NCBI GenBank assembly: GCA_039725955.1
Contig: CP091033.1
Span: 930,001-994,000 of the forward strand
From: Sinorhizobium sp. B11
GTDB taxonomy: Bacteria; Pseudomonadota; Alphaproteobacteria; Rhizobiales; Rhizobiaceae
Direction: 5' to 3'
DNA length: 64,000 bases
In this document: positions 25,358 through 33,416 of the stretch, in pieces
How positions within the stretch are numbered: position 1 is the stretch's first letter
Layout: each line of letters starts with the position of its first letter
Made by a program: the position numbers and the translations under genes
The notes under the pieces: generated by a model
Told to the model about the DNA's origin: nothing
Seen by the model: the letters and a program-made list of their open reading frames with translations, nothing else
The model's database searches: none

Positions 25358-26587
25358 ATGACGGACTACTACGTTGCCACTGACGGAAGCGACATAGCCA
25401 AGGGCAACCTGTCAGCGCCATGGAAGACGATCGGCCGCGCCATGCAGGCGCAGCTCAAGCCCGGCGATCAGATCGTGGTGAAGGCGGGAACCTATCACGA
25501 GCAGATCATGATAACGAAGAATGGTACGGCGGACAATTACGTCACCATCCGCTCTGAATTGCCTGGCGGCGCTTTGCTCAGACCGCCTGCTTCGGACACC
25601 TACAGCACCCTGAACGTACGAGCGAACTACATCAGGATCGAAGGCTTCGACGTCGTTGGCGGCGGGGGACATGCGATTGATATCGAAGGATCACACCATG
25701 TCACAATCAAGGACAATATTGCCCATGACAGCGGCGGCTCGGGCATTTCCAGCGCCAAATCGGATTGGCTGACGATTGAGGACAACCGGGTCTATGGCAA
25801 CACTGCGACGAACGGTTATCAGTGCAGCGGCATTTCGCTCTGGCAGAACATGGACCTCGCCCCAGGCAACGCCGAGTTCCGCAACGTCGTCAGGAACAAC
25901 ATTACCTACGACAACGTGCAGGGACCCGCCATCAACTGGGAACATACCGATGGAAACGGTATCATCATCGACGGTTTTCACGATACCAAATACCGCTACG
26001 GCACTCTGATCGAGGGCAATGTCTCCTACGGCAATGGCGGCAAAGGCATCCACGTCTTCCTGAGCGACTTCGTCACGGTGCGCAACAACACCGTCTGGCA
26101 CAACAACCATGACAATGCCAACAAAGGAAGCTGGCGAGGCGAACTGAGCAACGCCATGGGCAGCCACAATACCTGGGTGAACAATATCGCGGTAGCGGAT
26201 CCGCGAACGGATTCCAGAAACCGGGCCATCAACGACGTCAGTACCAATGGCTACGTGAACGAGGATGTGAAGTGGTACAACAATATCACCTTCAACGGTA
26301 CTCCACGCGAGGCATCGGTGCTTTCGGACGGCCATGTGCCGGATGCAGCGAACGGGAACCTGCTTGGGCGTGATCCCCTGCTTTCAAATCCTGCCACTGG
26401 AGATTTCCACCTCAAGCCTGGTTCGCCGGCCATCGATGCAGGAACGACAGCTTTCGGGCTCGGATCTGCCGACCTGGACGGGCAGGCCCGCGCAAACGGC
26501 AAGATCGACATAGGAGCGGACGAGGCCGGTCCCAGTACGGAGACGCCACCGAATGCCGAGAACGTCTCTGGCTCGGTGCGGCGATAA
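25358..26587 (+). CDS. Right-handed parallel beta-helix protein, possible polysaccharide lyase or epimerase
   Basis: 409 aa. After an N-terminal DUF1565-like start (YYVATDGSDIAKGNLSAPWK, then QIVVKAGTYHEQI), the chain is a run of beta-helix coils rich in Asn ladders: IRIEGFDVVGGGGHAIDI, VTIKDNIAHDSGGSGISS, LTIEDNRVYGN, VTVRNNTVWHNNHDN. The end (GSPAIDAGTTAFGLGSADLD, then DIGADEAGP) is the typical cap of such proteins. They often cleave or modify uronic-acid polysaccharides. No Sec signal peptide is present, so export, if any, could be by a type I system such as PrsDE, which is inference. ATG 25358 has AGGAGA upstream. No catalytic residues can be assigned with confidence. Confidence 0.82.
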   Translation: MTDYYVATDGSDIAKGNLSAPWKTIGRAMQAQLKPGDQIVVKAGTYHEQIMITKNGTADNYVTIRSELPGGALLRPPASDTYSTLNVRANYIRIEGFDVVGGGGHAIDIEGSHHVTIKDNIAHDSGGSGISSAKSDWLTIEDNRVYGNTATNGYQCSGISLWQNMDLAPGNAEFRNVVRNNITYDNVQGPAINWEHTDGNGIIIDGFHDTKYRYGTLIEGNVSYGNGGKGIHVFLSDFVTVRNNTVWHNNHDNANKGSWRGELSNAMGSHNTWVNNIAVADPRTDSRNRAINDVSTNGYVNEDVKWYNNITFNGTPREASVLSDGHVPDAANGNLLGRDPLLSNPATGDFHLKPGSPAIDAGTTAFGLGSADLDGQARANGKIDIGADEAGPSTETPPNAENVSGSVRR

Positions 26588-26656
26588 ACGCAGCCCCGCG
26601 AATACATTTCGTCAATCACAGCCCAATTATCGTGAATTCAGCGCGCGGATTGGCGC

Positions 26657-28240
26657 CTAACCGCAAGGTAACGAAACAGTTGGTGACGCGCGTCGCCAGA
26701 CCTGGAAAGCCTGGAAGGTTTCGGTAAGCTGAAAATGCTGGTCGGATAGGAACGCGGCCAGCACTCCTTCCGGATCGTAAATATCAGGCTTGCTGGTGAC
26801 GACGAGCGTCGGAGCCTCCAGAGCGGCTGCAAAACCGGGCCGTGGCTCAAAGACATAGAGCGCGCTGCCACATCCCTTGCCTAGCGGCACATGGTACACG
26901 AGAGCGCCAAGTGCGTCAGCGCTCCACCAGACGCGATGGCCCCCGGTTAGGGCCGTGCGTACGACCGAGGCCGCAGCGCGATAATCGTCCTTGGCATGCC
27001 GCTGCGCGAATCTGATGCTCGCGCCAGAAGCCAATGCCATTGCAAGAAAGCCAACCACCACGAACTTGCCGACAGGCCGGCGCCAGAGCAGCGTCGCACC
27101 GGCCGCCTGCAGCGCCAGGACGACGGCGATCGCAGGAGCAAGGTGGCGACCGACGACACGCCAATGCAGGATATATCCAGCGATCAGGATCAATGCTGCG
27201 GCAGCCGTGAACGCGATCGCGCATACCGCCAATGTGCGGGGCGGAATATTGCGAACAGCGTGGATCAGCCCGGCCAGCGTTACCGCAGCGACCAGGATGG
27301 CGTAGCTCGCGAGCGCAACGAGATAAGACGTGACTATCGTCCCCTCGCCGGCGCGCAGATCCGTGCGCCCAGGGCCGAGGCCTGCGAAACCCAGCAATTC
27401 GTAGGCCGAGAACAACAATGTCCGCGCGTCGGTCGTCGCCACTTTGGTGCCGCCCGCCCCCCCAAGCACGGTCCAGAGATAGTAAAGCCCGAGTGGCGTG
27501 AGCACGACCACGAGCAGAACCGACGGTCCGATGATATGGCTGTTCGCAAGCCGGCGAACGCGCCAGTGTACGGCACAAGCGGCGGCGCCGACCGCGGCGG
27601 CGGCCCAGATCGCACCGAGCAAGCTGCTTCCAGCAAGAGCAATAAGTCCGAACGCAAGCAGCCAGACCTGATAGCGGCGAAGGAGCGGACCTTCCGCACT
27701 GCGATCGCTCGCCGCGACCACCGCGCGTTCAAGCAGGCCGAAGACCATCAGGCTCGCCCCGATCTGCATGCCATAGGGCCGCGCCTCATCGACATAATAC
27801 CAGAGAAACGCACTGCTGGCGGCGACCAGAAGCCGATCAACCCGGCCATTGGCCAAGACGTAGAGGCCCGGAATAAGCCAAAGGAGGTTCATCACCCTCA
27901 GCGCAACCTCGCCGTCGCCTGCGACCTTCTCCCAGGCCCAGATCACCACGAGGAAAAATGGCATCTGCGCATCGGAGCCTGTCTCCGCGACCATGCGGGC
28001 CAAAAGCGTCTCAAAGTGCGGCTCCGCGGCACGCCATGCAGTGTTGGCCTCGTCTATCCAGTAACTCTGCCCGCTGATCGCAGTGCAAAGCGCAACCAAA
28101 GCGGCGACCATGGCGAGCCACAGGACGATGTGCTGCGATAAAGGGTGCGACCTTTGCAAATGAGATATTCTGTTATTGACCGGGTTCGATGGTCCCGCGA
28201 TCTCCGCGCTCAGCGCCGGATTGAGATCAGATATGCCCAT
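26657..28240 (-). CDS. GT-C fold integral membrane glycosyltransferase (PMT/ArnT-like)
   Basis: 527 aa with about 10-12 membrane helices up to residue about 420 and a soluble C-terminal domain. The first periplasmic loop carries SGQSYWIDEANTAWRA, with the acidic Asp-Glu pair expected of GT-C enzymes that use polyprenyl-phosphate sugars, followed by ARPYGMQIGASLMVFGLLE. It would glycosylate the repeat unit or another acceptor on the periplasmic side. The divergent gene at 28656 encodes the type of enzyme that makes polyprenyl-phosphate donors, so the pair probably works together. The gene is convergent with the beta-helix gene. Donor sugar unknown. Confidence 0.8.
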   Translation of the reverse strand: MGISDLNPALSAEIAGPSNPVNNRISHLQRSHPLSQHIVLWLAMVAALVALCTAISGQSYWIDEANTAWRAAEPHFETLLARMVAETGSDAQMPFFLVVIWAWEKVAGDGEVALRVMNLLWLIPGLYVLANGRVDRLLVAASSAFLWYYVDEARPYGMQIGASLMVFGLLERAVVAASDRSAEGPLLRRYQVWLLAFGLIALAGSSLLGAIWAAAAVGAAACAVHWRVRRLANSHIIGPSVLLVVVLTPLGLYYLWTVLGGAGGTKVATTDARTLLFSAYELLGFAGLGPGRTDLRAGEGTIVTSYLVALASYAILVAAVTLAGLIHAVRNIPPRTLAVCAIAFTAAAALILIAGYILHWRVVGRHLAPAIAVVLALQAAGATLLWRRPVGKFVVVGFLAMALASGASIRFAQRHAKDDYRAAASVVRTALTGGHRVWWSADALGALVYHVPLGKGCGSALYVFEPRPGFAAALEAPTLVVTSKPDIYDPEGVLAAFLSDQHFQLTETFQAFQVWRRASPTVSLPCG

Positions 28241-28655
28241 ACACGTACTCGTCCCACAACCGTGTCCAGCGCCCGGCCGGTAATAGATCTTTGCCGGCCT
28301 AGATCATTTCCAAGACTAACTCGTTCTTCGTTTGAGCAACAATCAGCACAAAGTGGTACGCATACGTCTTATGGCTCGCTTTCGACCAGCCAACATAAAG
28401 AATAAAGTTCACTTCTACAGAGGCTTGCGTGTCATCACCGACAGGGACGTCGGGGTAAAATTCGATGAGCCTTGAAGCTTGCGAGTTCGGCAAGCTGAAT
28501 GGAGCCGAGGATGGTCAAGAGTAAGACTATTGTAAAGAGTGATCGGATCGAGCGGTTTCTTCGAAGGATCTACGAGCGGCGGCCTCGTTGCGCCGACCGT
28601 CGTGCGGCAGCAGGCGCATGTGGTCCAACACATTTCATCACATCGGGGGCTTAAC
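28241..28655. promoter_or_regulatory. Divergent control region, no gene
   Basis: 415 bp between the minus GT-C gene and the plus GT2 gene. A 6-bp stem (28275-28280 with 28294-28299) is visible but not terminator-like. Both promoters should be here. Frames in it lack ribosome-binding sites. Confidence 0.45.
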
Positions 28656-29843
28656 ATGTTGCCGCGCAGCACGGAATCCCCCCTCACATGGCCCATCACC
28701 AAGACTGATCTTTCGTCTCACGGCATGTCAGATACGGACGGCTTGGTACTGAGTATTGTGGTGCCGGTGTTCAACGAGGAGGAGACGATCGTGCTCTTTC
28801 TCCAGGCCATGGACGCACAGACCAACGCGATCCGCGCCGCTCTCGGACCAGGCGGACAGGTAGAGATCCTCTTCGTCGACGATGGCAGCCGCGATCGCAC
28901 CGTAGACATCATCGAAGGTCTCGTGGCGCAGCGACCGGATATCGGACTGATCTGCCTGTCGCGGAACTTCGGCAAGGACGCAGCTCTGGCAGCCGGTCTC
29001 GCCCACGCCCGCGGAGATGCAATCATCCCGATGGACGTCGATCTGCAGGATCCGCCGGATATCGTCCCGGATATGGTGAGCGCCTGGATGCGCGGCGCAA
29101 AGGTGGTCAACGCACGACGCAAGAGACGTGTCAGCGACACCTGGCTCAAGCGGTGCAGCGCCGCGGCCTTCTACGGCCTCTATAACAGGATGGCCGACTA
29201 CCCCATCCAGGACAATGTCGGCGATTTCCGGCTGCTGGATCGCAGCGTGGTCGATGTCCTCAACGGCATGCCGGAGCGTATCCGCTTCATGAAAGGGCTA
29301 TTCTCCTGGGTTGGCTTCACTCAGGCGACGGTCGAATACGACCGGCCGAAACGTACGGCTGGCACCTCGAAGTGGGTATACTGGCGCTTGTGGAACTTCG
29401 CGCTCGACGGGATCACCGGGTCGACGACGATGCCTTTACGCATCTGGACTTATGTCGGCCTCGTTGTCGTCTTTCTAGCGCAACTCTATGCGGCCATCAT
29501 CATTGGACGAACGCTGATATTTGGCGTCGATATGCCCGGTTACGCCTCCATCATGGTGGTCATTCTGGTATTCGGCGCGTTCAACATGATTTCCGTCGGG
29601 CTTCTTGGCGAATATGTCGGCCGCATCGCAGTCGAGGTCCGACAACGGCCTCTTTATCTTGTAGAGCATCTGACAGGCCGGGCCGCTGCGGGGTCGGTTA
29701 ATGGTGCCGCTGCAGATCAGACGCGACGCGACGCACCCGCCGGTGCCAGCGCTCTGCGCCGGGTCGGCATCGCCGCAAGTCCAGCGTTGACAGGCGTCAG
29801 AACGACGGAAGGCCAGTTGAGCAGCCAGTATCCGGCAGAATGA
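28656..29843 (+). CDS. Polyprenyl-phosphate glycosyltransferase, DPM1/GtrB-like GT2
   Basis: 395 aa. The GT2 domain has LSIVVPVFNEEETIVLFLQA, ILFVDDGSRDRTVDIIEGL, CLSRNFGKDAALAAGLAHA, the metal site IPMDVDLQDPPD and YDRPKRTAGTSKWVYWRLWN, all hallmarks of dolichyl/undecaprenyl-phosphate sugar synthases. Two C-terminal membrane helices follow (LVVVFLAQLYAAIIIG and SIMVVILVFGAFNMISVG), as in GtrB. It makes a polyprenyl-P-sugar donor for a GT-C enzyme, and the divergent PMT-like gene is the obvious partner. ATG 28656 is chosen because CGGGGG lies six bases upstream. The stop is followed after one base by the Wzy start. Confidence 0.88.
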   Translation: MLPRSTESPLTWPITKTDLSSHGMSDTDGLVLSIVVPVFNEEETIVLFLQAMDAQTNAIRAALGPGGQVEILFVDDGSRDRTVDIIEGLVAQRPDIGLICLSRNFGKDAALAAGLAHARGDAIIPMDVDLQDPPDIVPDMVSAWMRGAKVVNARRKRRVSDTWLKRCSAAAFYGLYNRMADYPIQDNVGDFRLLDRSVVDVLNGMPERIRFMKGLFSWVGFTQATVEYDRPKRTAGTSKWVYWRLWNFALDGITGSTTMPLRIWTYVGLVVVFLAQLYAAIIIGRTLIFGVDMPGYASIMVVILVFGAFNMISVGLLGEYVGRIAVEVRQRPLYLVEHLTGRAAAGSVNGAAADQTRRDAPAGASALRRVGIAASPALTGVRTTEGQLSSQYPAE

Positions 29844-29844
29844 C

Positions 29845-30363
29845 ATGATGGAGAAGGCTTGCTATCCGGCAGTCTACAGCCCCAAAGTCATCATGCCGTG
29901 GCGGTCAATGGAGTGCATCGGCGTCCTCATCGCGCTGTTCCTTCTGAGTGGCTGCATCTTTCCTCTCATCGACCGTGACGGCAACCTCGATGCCAGCGAG
30001 ATGGCCAAACTTCGCCTGCTTGGCATGCCCATCTATCTGATTTCTCTCGGACTCCTGGCTCGAAATCAGGCAGAGCTGCTGACTGCCATTCGCCGTAGTC
30101 TGCCGTTCGTCATCCTTCTTTTGTTACCGCTTGCTTCAGTGCTGTGGTCGTCGAGCCCCGCTCTCACCCTACAGCGGGGCGTTGCGCTCATTCTCTCCAT
30201 TTCACTAGCATACCTTCTCGCCATCCTGTTCACGCCGCGGCAACTGCTGTTGCTGACAGTCGTGGTGCTTGGCACCGGCATGGTGTGCAGTCTTTTGATG
30301 GCTGTGGCATGGCCCAGTCGTGCGTTCACCTTTGGCGAGAGCTCCCTGAGAGGAGTTTTTTGA
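29845..30363 (+). CDS. Wzy-type polymerase, N-terminal half (ends at frameshift)
   Basis: 172 aa with four or five membrane helices, ending ESSLRGVF at a TGA. If one T of the run 30356-30361 is skipped, the chain continues DNKNTLGWNAAIATF, the conserved continuation of O-antigen ligase/Wzy polymerases, straight into the frame of the next ORF. The gene is therefore split by a +1 frameshift. Wzy proteins polymerise lipid-linked repeat units in the periplasm. ATG 29845 starts one base after the GT2 stop. Three explanations are open: programmed recoding (see site 30348-30364), phase-variable homopolymer, or a plain mutation or sequencing error. Confidence 0.82.
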   Translation: MMEKACYPAVYSPKVIMPWRSMECIGVLIALFLLSGCIFPLIDRDGNLDASEMAKLRLLGMPIYLISLGLLARNQAELLTAIRRSLPFVILLLLPLASVLWSSSPALTLQRGVALILSISLAYLLAILFTPRQLLLLTVVVLGTGMVCSLLMAVAWPSRAFTFGESSLRGVF

Positions 30364-30364
30364 C
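30348..30364 (+). promoter_or_regulatory. Candidate +1 recoding site in the polymerase gene
   Basis: Reads GAGAGGAGTTTTTTGAC. In the zero frame the codons are GTT TTT TGA C. A Shine-Dalgarno-like GAGGAG ends two bases before the P-site TTT codon. TTT can re-pair one base downstream on the same T-run, and the stop is TGA followed by C. All three elements parallel the prfB frameshift signal. The +1 frame is open for about 970 codons beyond. Confidence 0.45.
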
Positions 30365-30415
30365 AATAAAAACACCCTCGGGTGGAACGCAGCGATCGCG
30401 ACTTTCGCGTGCAGC

Positions 30416-33286
30416 ATGATGGCCGTGGATCGACGGGCTGGGCCTAGAATTGTCAGCATACCGCTGCTGTGCGCCAGTCTCTTTTGCCTGGTCGCGTCGC
30501 AGTCGATGACGGCCATGAACTCACTCGTCAGCGCGGTCCCGGCAACAGCTTTCTTCCTAGCCCTTTCAAAGACCCGCGACCTTGGACGGGCGACGCTCGT
30601 GCTGGTCTGCCTGCAATTGGTTGCGCTGGTCCTTGTAGGACTTAGCGAATTGCTCGTTCCCCTGCTCGAAGCGATGGGCAAGGATGCGACGCTGACTGGA
30701 CGCGTTCCGCTTTGGCGGGAAGTGGATCTCGCAATCGGAAGACGGCTGTTGCTCGGTTATGGCTATCAAGCCTTCTGGGCCGACTCCAATGCCGACGGCT
30801 GGTACGTCCGCGCTGCAGCCGGGTGGCCTGCGCCGCATGCCCATAACGGCTTTCGCGACGTATTGCTGGGCCTCGGCCTCCTGGGTTTCATACCCCTGGC
30901 CTGGACGATTGTACGCGCGCTTCGGCAGGGGGCGACGCTGCTGTGTGATGCTCCCGAAGAGGGTTGGCTGTGGCTGAATGTGCTGGTCATCATGTTCCTG
31001 GTGATGAACCTCACGGAAACGATCATCCTCACTCAGAATAGCATCCTCTTCGTCCTGTTTGCGACTGCCGTGATTATGTTCGCGATCCGGTTTCCAACCG
31101 AAGCGAGAGATATTACCTCCGGGTTACGCTTGATCCGTCGGCGGCTTGTTATGATCGTTGCGGTGATGATGATGCTGATGGCGGCCTCGATCGTGCTGAT
31201 CTCGGGTTTGAATCCGAGCTATCACGCCGCGTCCCGGCTGATGATCCACAAGCCGCTGGCAACTGCGCTCAGCACCGGCGATGCCGGCAACAATGCGCCG
31301 GTGAACGTCACATCCGAGACCGAGCGGCTGCTGTCCAGAAGCGTGACGGAGCGCATCATCCGCGACTTGCGGCTCGACGAGCGGCCGGAGTTCAACCCGG
31401 CCCTGCGCCAGGCCTCCGTCCTCGACGAGATCAGGGCAACCTTGCGTGGCCTGCTGGTGAGCAGCGACAAGCCGTCACAGCCATCGGGAGACAGTATCGA
31501 GCCGATCATCCAGGCTTATTACAAGGCGCTGAGTGTGTGGCGCGACGGCCAGAGCGATGTCGTCCAGATCGGCTTTACGGCCGGCGATCCCGAACTGGCA
31601 GCCGCCGTCCCGAACCGTCTCATCAGCATCTATCTCGAAGAGCGCAAGGACAGTATCCGCGGCAGCCTCGACACGGCGCAGGCATGGATCGGCCAGCGCA
31701 TCGCCGAACAGCAGGATCGCGCCAGGGCCGCCCGCGATGCCGCCGACACCTATCAGCAAACGATGGGCGTCGTTCAAAGCGGCGATGAGCAGAGCGAACA
31801 GGTCAAGGCGATCGTCGAATTGAGCGACCGGCAGACGAAGATCGGGCAAAGCCGCGCCGACATCCAGGATACGATCGCCGCACTGGAAGCGGCCCGCGAC
31901 CCTTCGCTTGCCGCCCAGAACAAAGCCGTCCCCGACAGCATCGGTGCGATGCAAAGCGACCTTCGTGCCCAGCAGCAGGATCTCGCACGCCTTCTCGACA
32001 TCTATGGCAACGATGCTGCCGCCGTGGTCGACCTGCGCGCAAGGATCGACAGGTCCCGCACCGATCTCGGCGCGGCGGTCGACCGGTACCTGCAGTCCAT
32101 GCGCGCCAAGCTGAGCACCCTTGATGACGAGGATCGTACAGTGCGATCGGCACTGGCGGCCGCCTATGAGCAACGCTCCCGCTCGTCGCTGGCGCAGACC
32201 GAACTCGGACGGCTGCAGCGCATTGCCGATAGAGAGCAGACGGCGCTTGACAAGCTTGAGGAGCAGCGCCGCGGCCTTGCCGGGCAGGCTATGCTGCCGG
32301 GCACCGAACTGGAGGTCCTGTCACCGGCTGCGGTGCCGCTTGCTCCGCAGGGGCGCAGCCGGCTGTTCTACCTGATCGGCGCCTTCTTCGCTTCGATCTC
32401 GGTTGCGGTGACGGCCGCCTTCGTGGTCGAGATGATGGACAGGACGGTGCGCAGCTTCGACCAGATCAGTGGAATGGCGCGCATCGTGCCGGCCGGCTTC
32501 GTCCCGCACTTGCGACGCAAGGACCGCAGAGATCCCTCGCGGCTGTTCGGGCAAACGCAGATCGGCATGTTCGACGAAGCGATCCGCACCGTGATGATCT
32601 CGCTCAAGCAGGCCAATGGCGGAAAGCTGCCGAACAGCATCGCCGTGACCTCGGCCCATAGCGGCGAAGGCAAGTCGCTGGTGGCCGGATCGCTGGCAAT
32701 CGAGCTTGCCGCCAACGGAACACCGGTGCTGCTTGTCGACAGCGATATCCGGCGCGGACATCTCGACACGCTGTTCCGGTCCGGCCTGAAGCAGGGGCTG
32801 AATGACTTCCTGAGTGGACAGGCTGGCCTGGAGGACGTCGTCCATCACCATCCGAGCGGTATCGACTTCATCCCGGCCGGCAATCCCCGCCTGCAGCGGC
32901 GCATGCGCATGACCGACGTCGCCGAGATCATCGAGATGGCCCGCAACAGAGGCCAGATCGTCATCTTCGACAGCGCCCCCGTACTGGCCTCGGCCGATAC
33001 GATGCATCTGACAGCGCTGACGGAGCGAACGCTGATGATCGTGCAATGGGCAAAAACCAGCCGCAGAGCCGCCGAATTCTGCCTGCAGCAGCTCAGGAGC
33101 GCTCGCAATGCCGACATCGTCGTCGCCATCAACAACGTCAAACCCAAACGTCACGCAAAATACAACTTCCGTGACTCCGAATTATACGCAAGGTCCTTGA
33201 TGACCTATCAGAATTTCGAGACGTCACCCATCGCAGCATGGTTCACCTTGCGTTGGCTGCACCCGTATCTGGGGATGCAAAAATGA
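30416..33286 (+). CDS. Wzy polymerase C-terminal half fused to second PCP/BY-kinase copy
   Basis: 956 aa from ATG 30416, but the same frame is open from 30362, where the N-terminal half would join. Residues 1 to about 235 are the Wzy_C region: membrane helices, GYGYQAFW, and the signature AHNGFRDVLLGLGLLGF with the final helix SILFVLFATAVIMFAIRF. After FPTEARDIT the chain passes directly into SGLRLIRRRLVMIVAVMM, the first membrane helix of the Wzz domain. It then matches the first BY-kinase to near its end (Walker A SAHSGEGKSLVAG, VLLVDSDIRRG, IVIFDSAPVLAS) and finishes with a different tail (LMTYQNFETSPIAAWFTLRW). A polymerase covalently joined to its co-polymerase and kinase is not the usual arrangement. 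Confidence 0.85.
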   Translation: MMAVDRRAGPRIVSIPLLCASLFCLVASQSMTAMNSLVSAVPATAFFLALSKTRDLGRATLVLVCLQLVALVLVGLSELLVPLLEAMGKDATLTGRVPLWREVDLAIGRRLLLGYGYQAFWADSNADGWYVRAAAGWPAPHAHNGFRDVLLGLGLLGFIPLAWTIVRALRQGATLLCDAPEEGWLWLNVLVIMFLVMNLTETIILTQNSILFVLFATAVIMFAIRFPTEARDITSGLRLIRRRLVMIVAVMMMLMAASIVLISGLNPSYHAASRLMIHKPLATALSTGDAGNNAPVNVTSETERLLSRSVTERIIRDLRLDERPEFNPALRQASVLDEIRATLRGLLVSSDKPSQPSGDSIEPIIQAYYKALSVWRDGQSDVVQIGFTAGDPELAAAVPNRLISIYLEERKDSIRGSLDTAQAWIGQRIAEQQDRARAARDAADTYQQTMGVVQSGDEQSEQVKAIVELSDRQTKIGQSRADIQDTIAALEAARDPSLAAQNKAVPDSIGAMQSDLRAQQQDLARLLDIYGNDAAAVVDLRARIDRSRTDLGAAVDRYLQSMRAKLSTLDDEDRTVRSALAAAYEQRSRSSLAQTELGRLQRIADREQTALDKLEEQRRGLAGQAMLPGTELEVLSPAAVPLAPQGRSRLFYLIGAFFASISVAVTAAFVVEMMDRTVRSFDQISGMARIVPAGFVPHLRRKDRRDPSRLFGQTQIGMFDEAIRTVMISLKQANGGKLPNSIAVTSAHSGEGKSLVAGSLAIELAANGTPVLLVDSDIRRGHLDTLFRSGLKQGLNDFLSGQAGLEDVVHHHPSGIDFIPAGNPRLQRRMRMTDVAEIIEMARNRGQIVIFDSAPVLASADTMHLTALTERTLMIVQWAKTSRRAAEFCLQQLRSARNADIVVAINNVKPKRHAKYNFRDSELYARSLMTYQNFETSPIAAWFTLRWLHPYLGMQK
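31121..33203 (+). repeat. 2,083-bp direct repeat, copy 2
   Basis: Same-strand copy of 23127-25209, shifted by 7,994 bp. About 1,950 central bases look identical. The right-edge differences (33136, 33154, 33163) are all silent third-base C-for-T changes. The flanks still encode similar residues (EEFDLTSG versus EARDITSG on the left, SLMKYHDF versus SLMTYQNF on the right). Confidence 0.95.
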
Positions 33287-33416
33287 GAGCCGAACGTTGC
33301 GATATCCACATTGCAGGCAACGGCGGAACCGCCCGCTCAAACCGCGAAACACCACCTGTCGATGGCATTCGGCAGCTTCTCAGAAACAGCGTTAGTACTC
33401 GAGTTGGAGAACGATC

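Noticed and set aside
32321..33154. Long antisense frame opposite the BY-kinase (and its twin at 24327-25160)
   Set aside because: It mirrors the codon pattern of the sense gene, is His/Gln-rich without a recognisable fold, and has no ribosome-binding site.
23127..33203. Repeats considered as a CRISPR or composite transposon
   Set aside because: The repeats are long, coding and just two in number, with no IS ends at their borders. No short regularly spaced repeats occur anywhere in the window.
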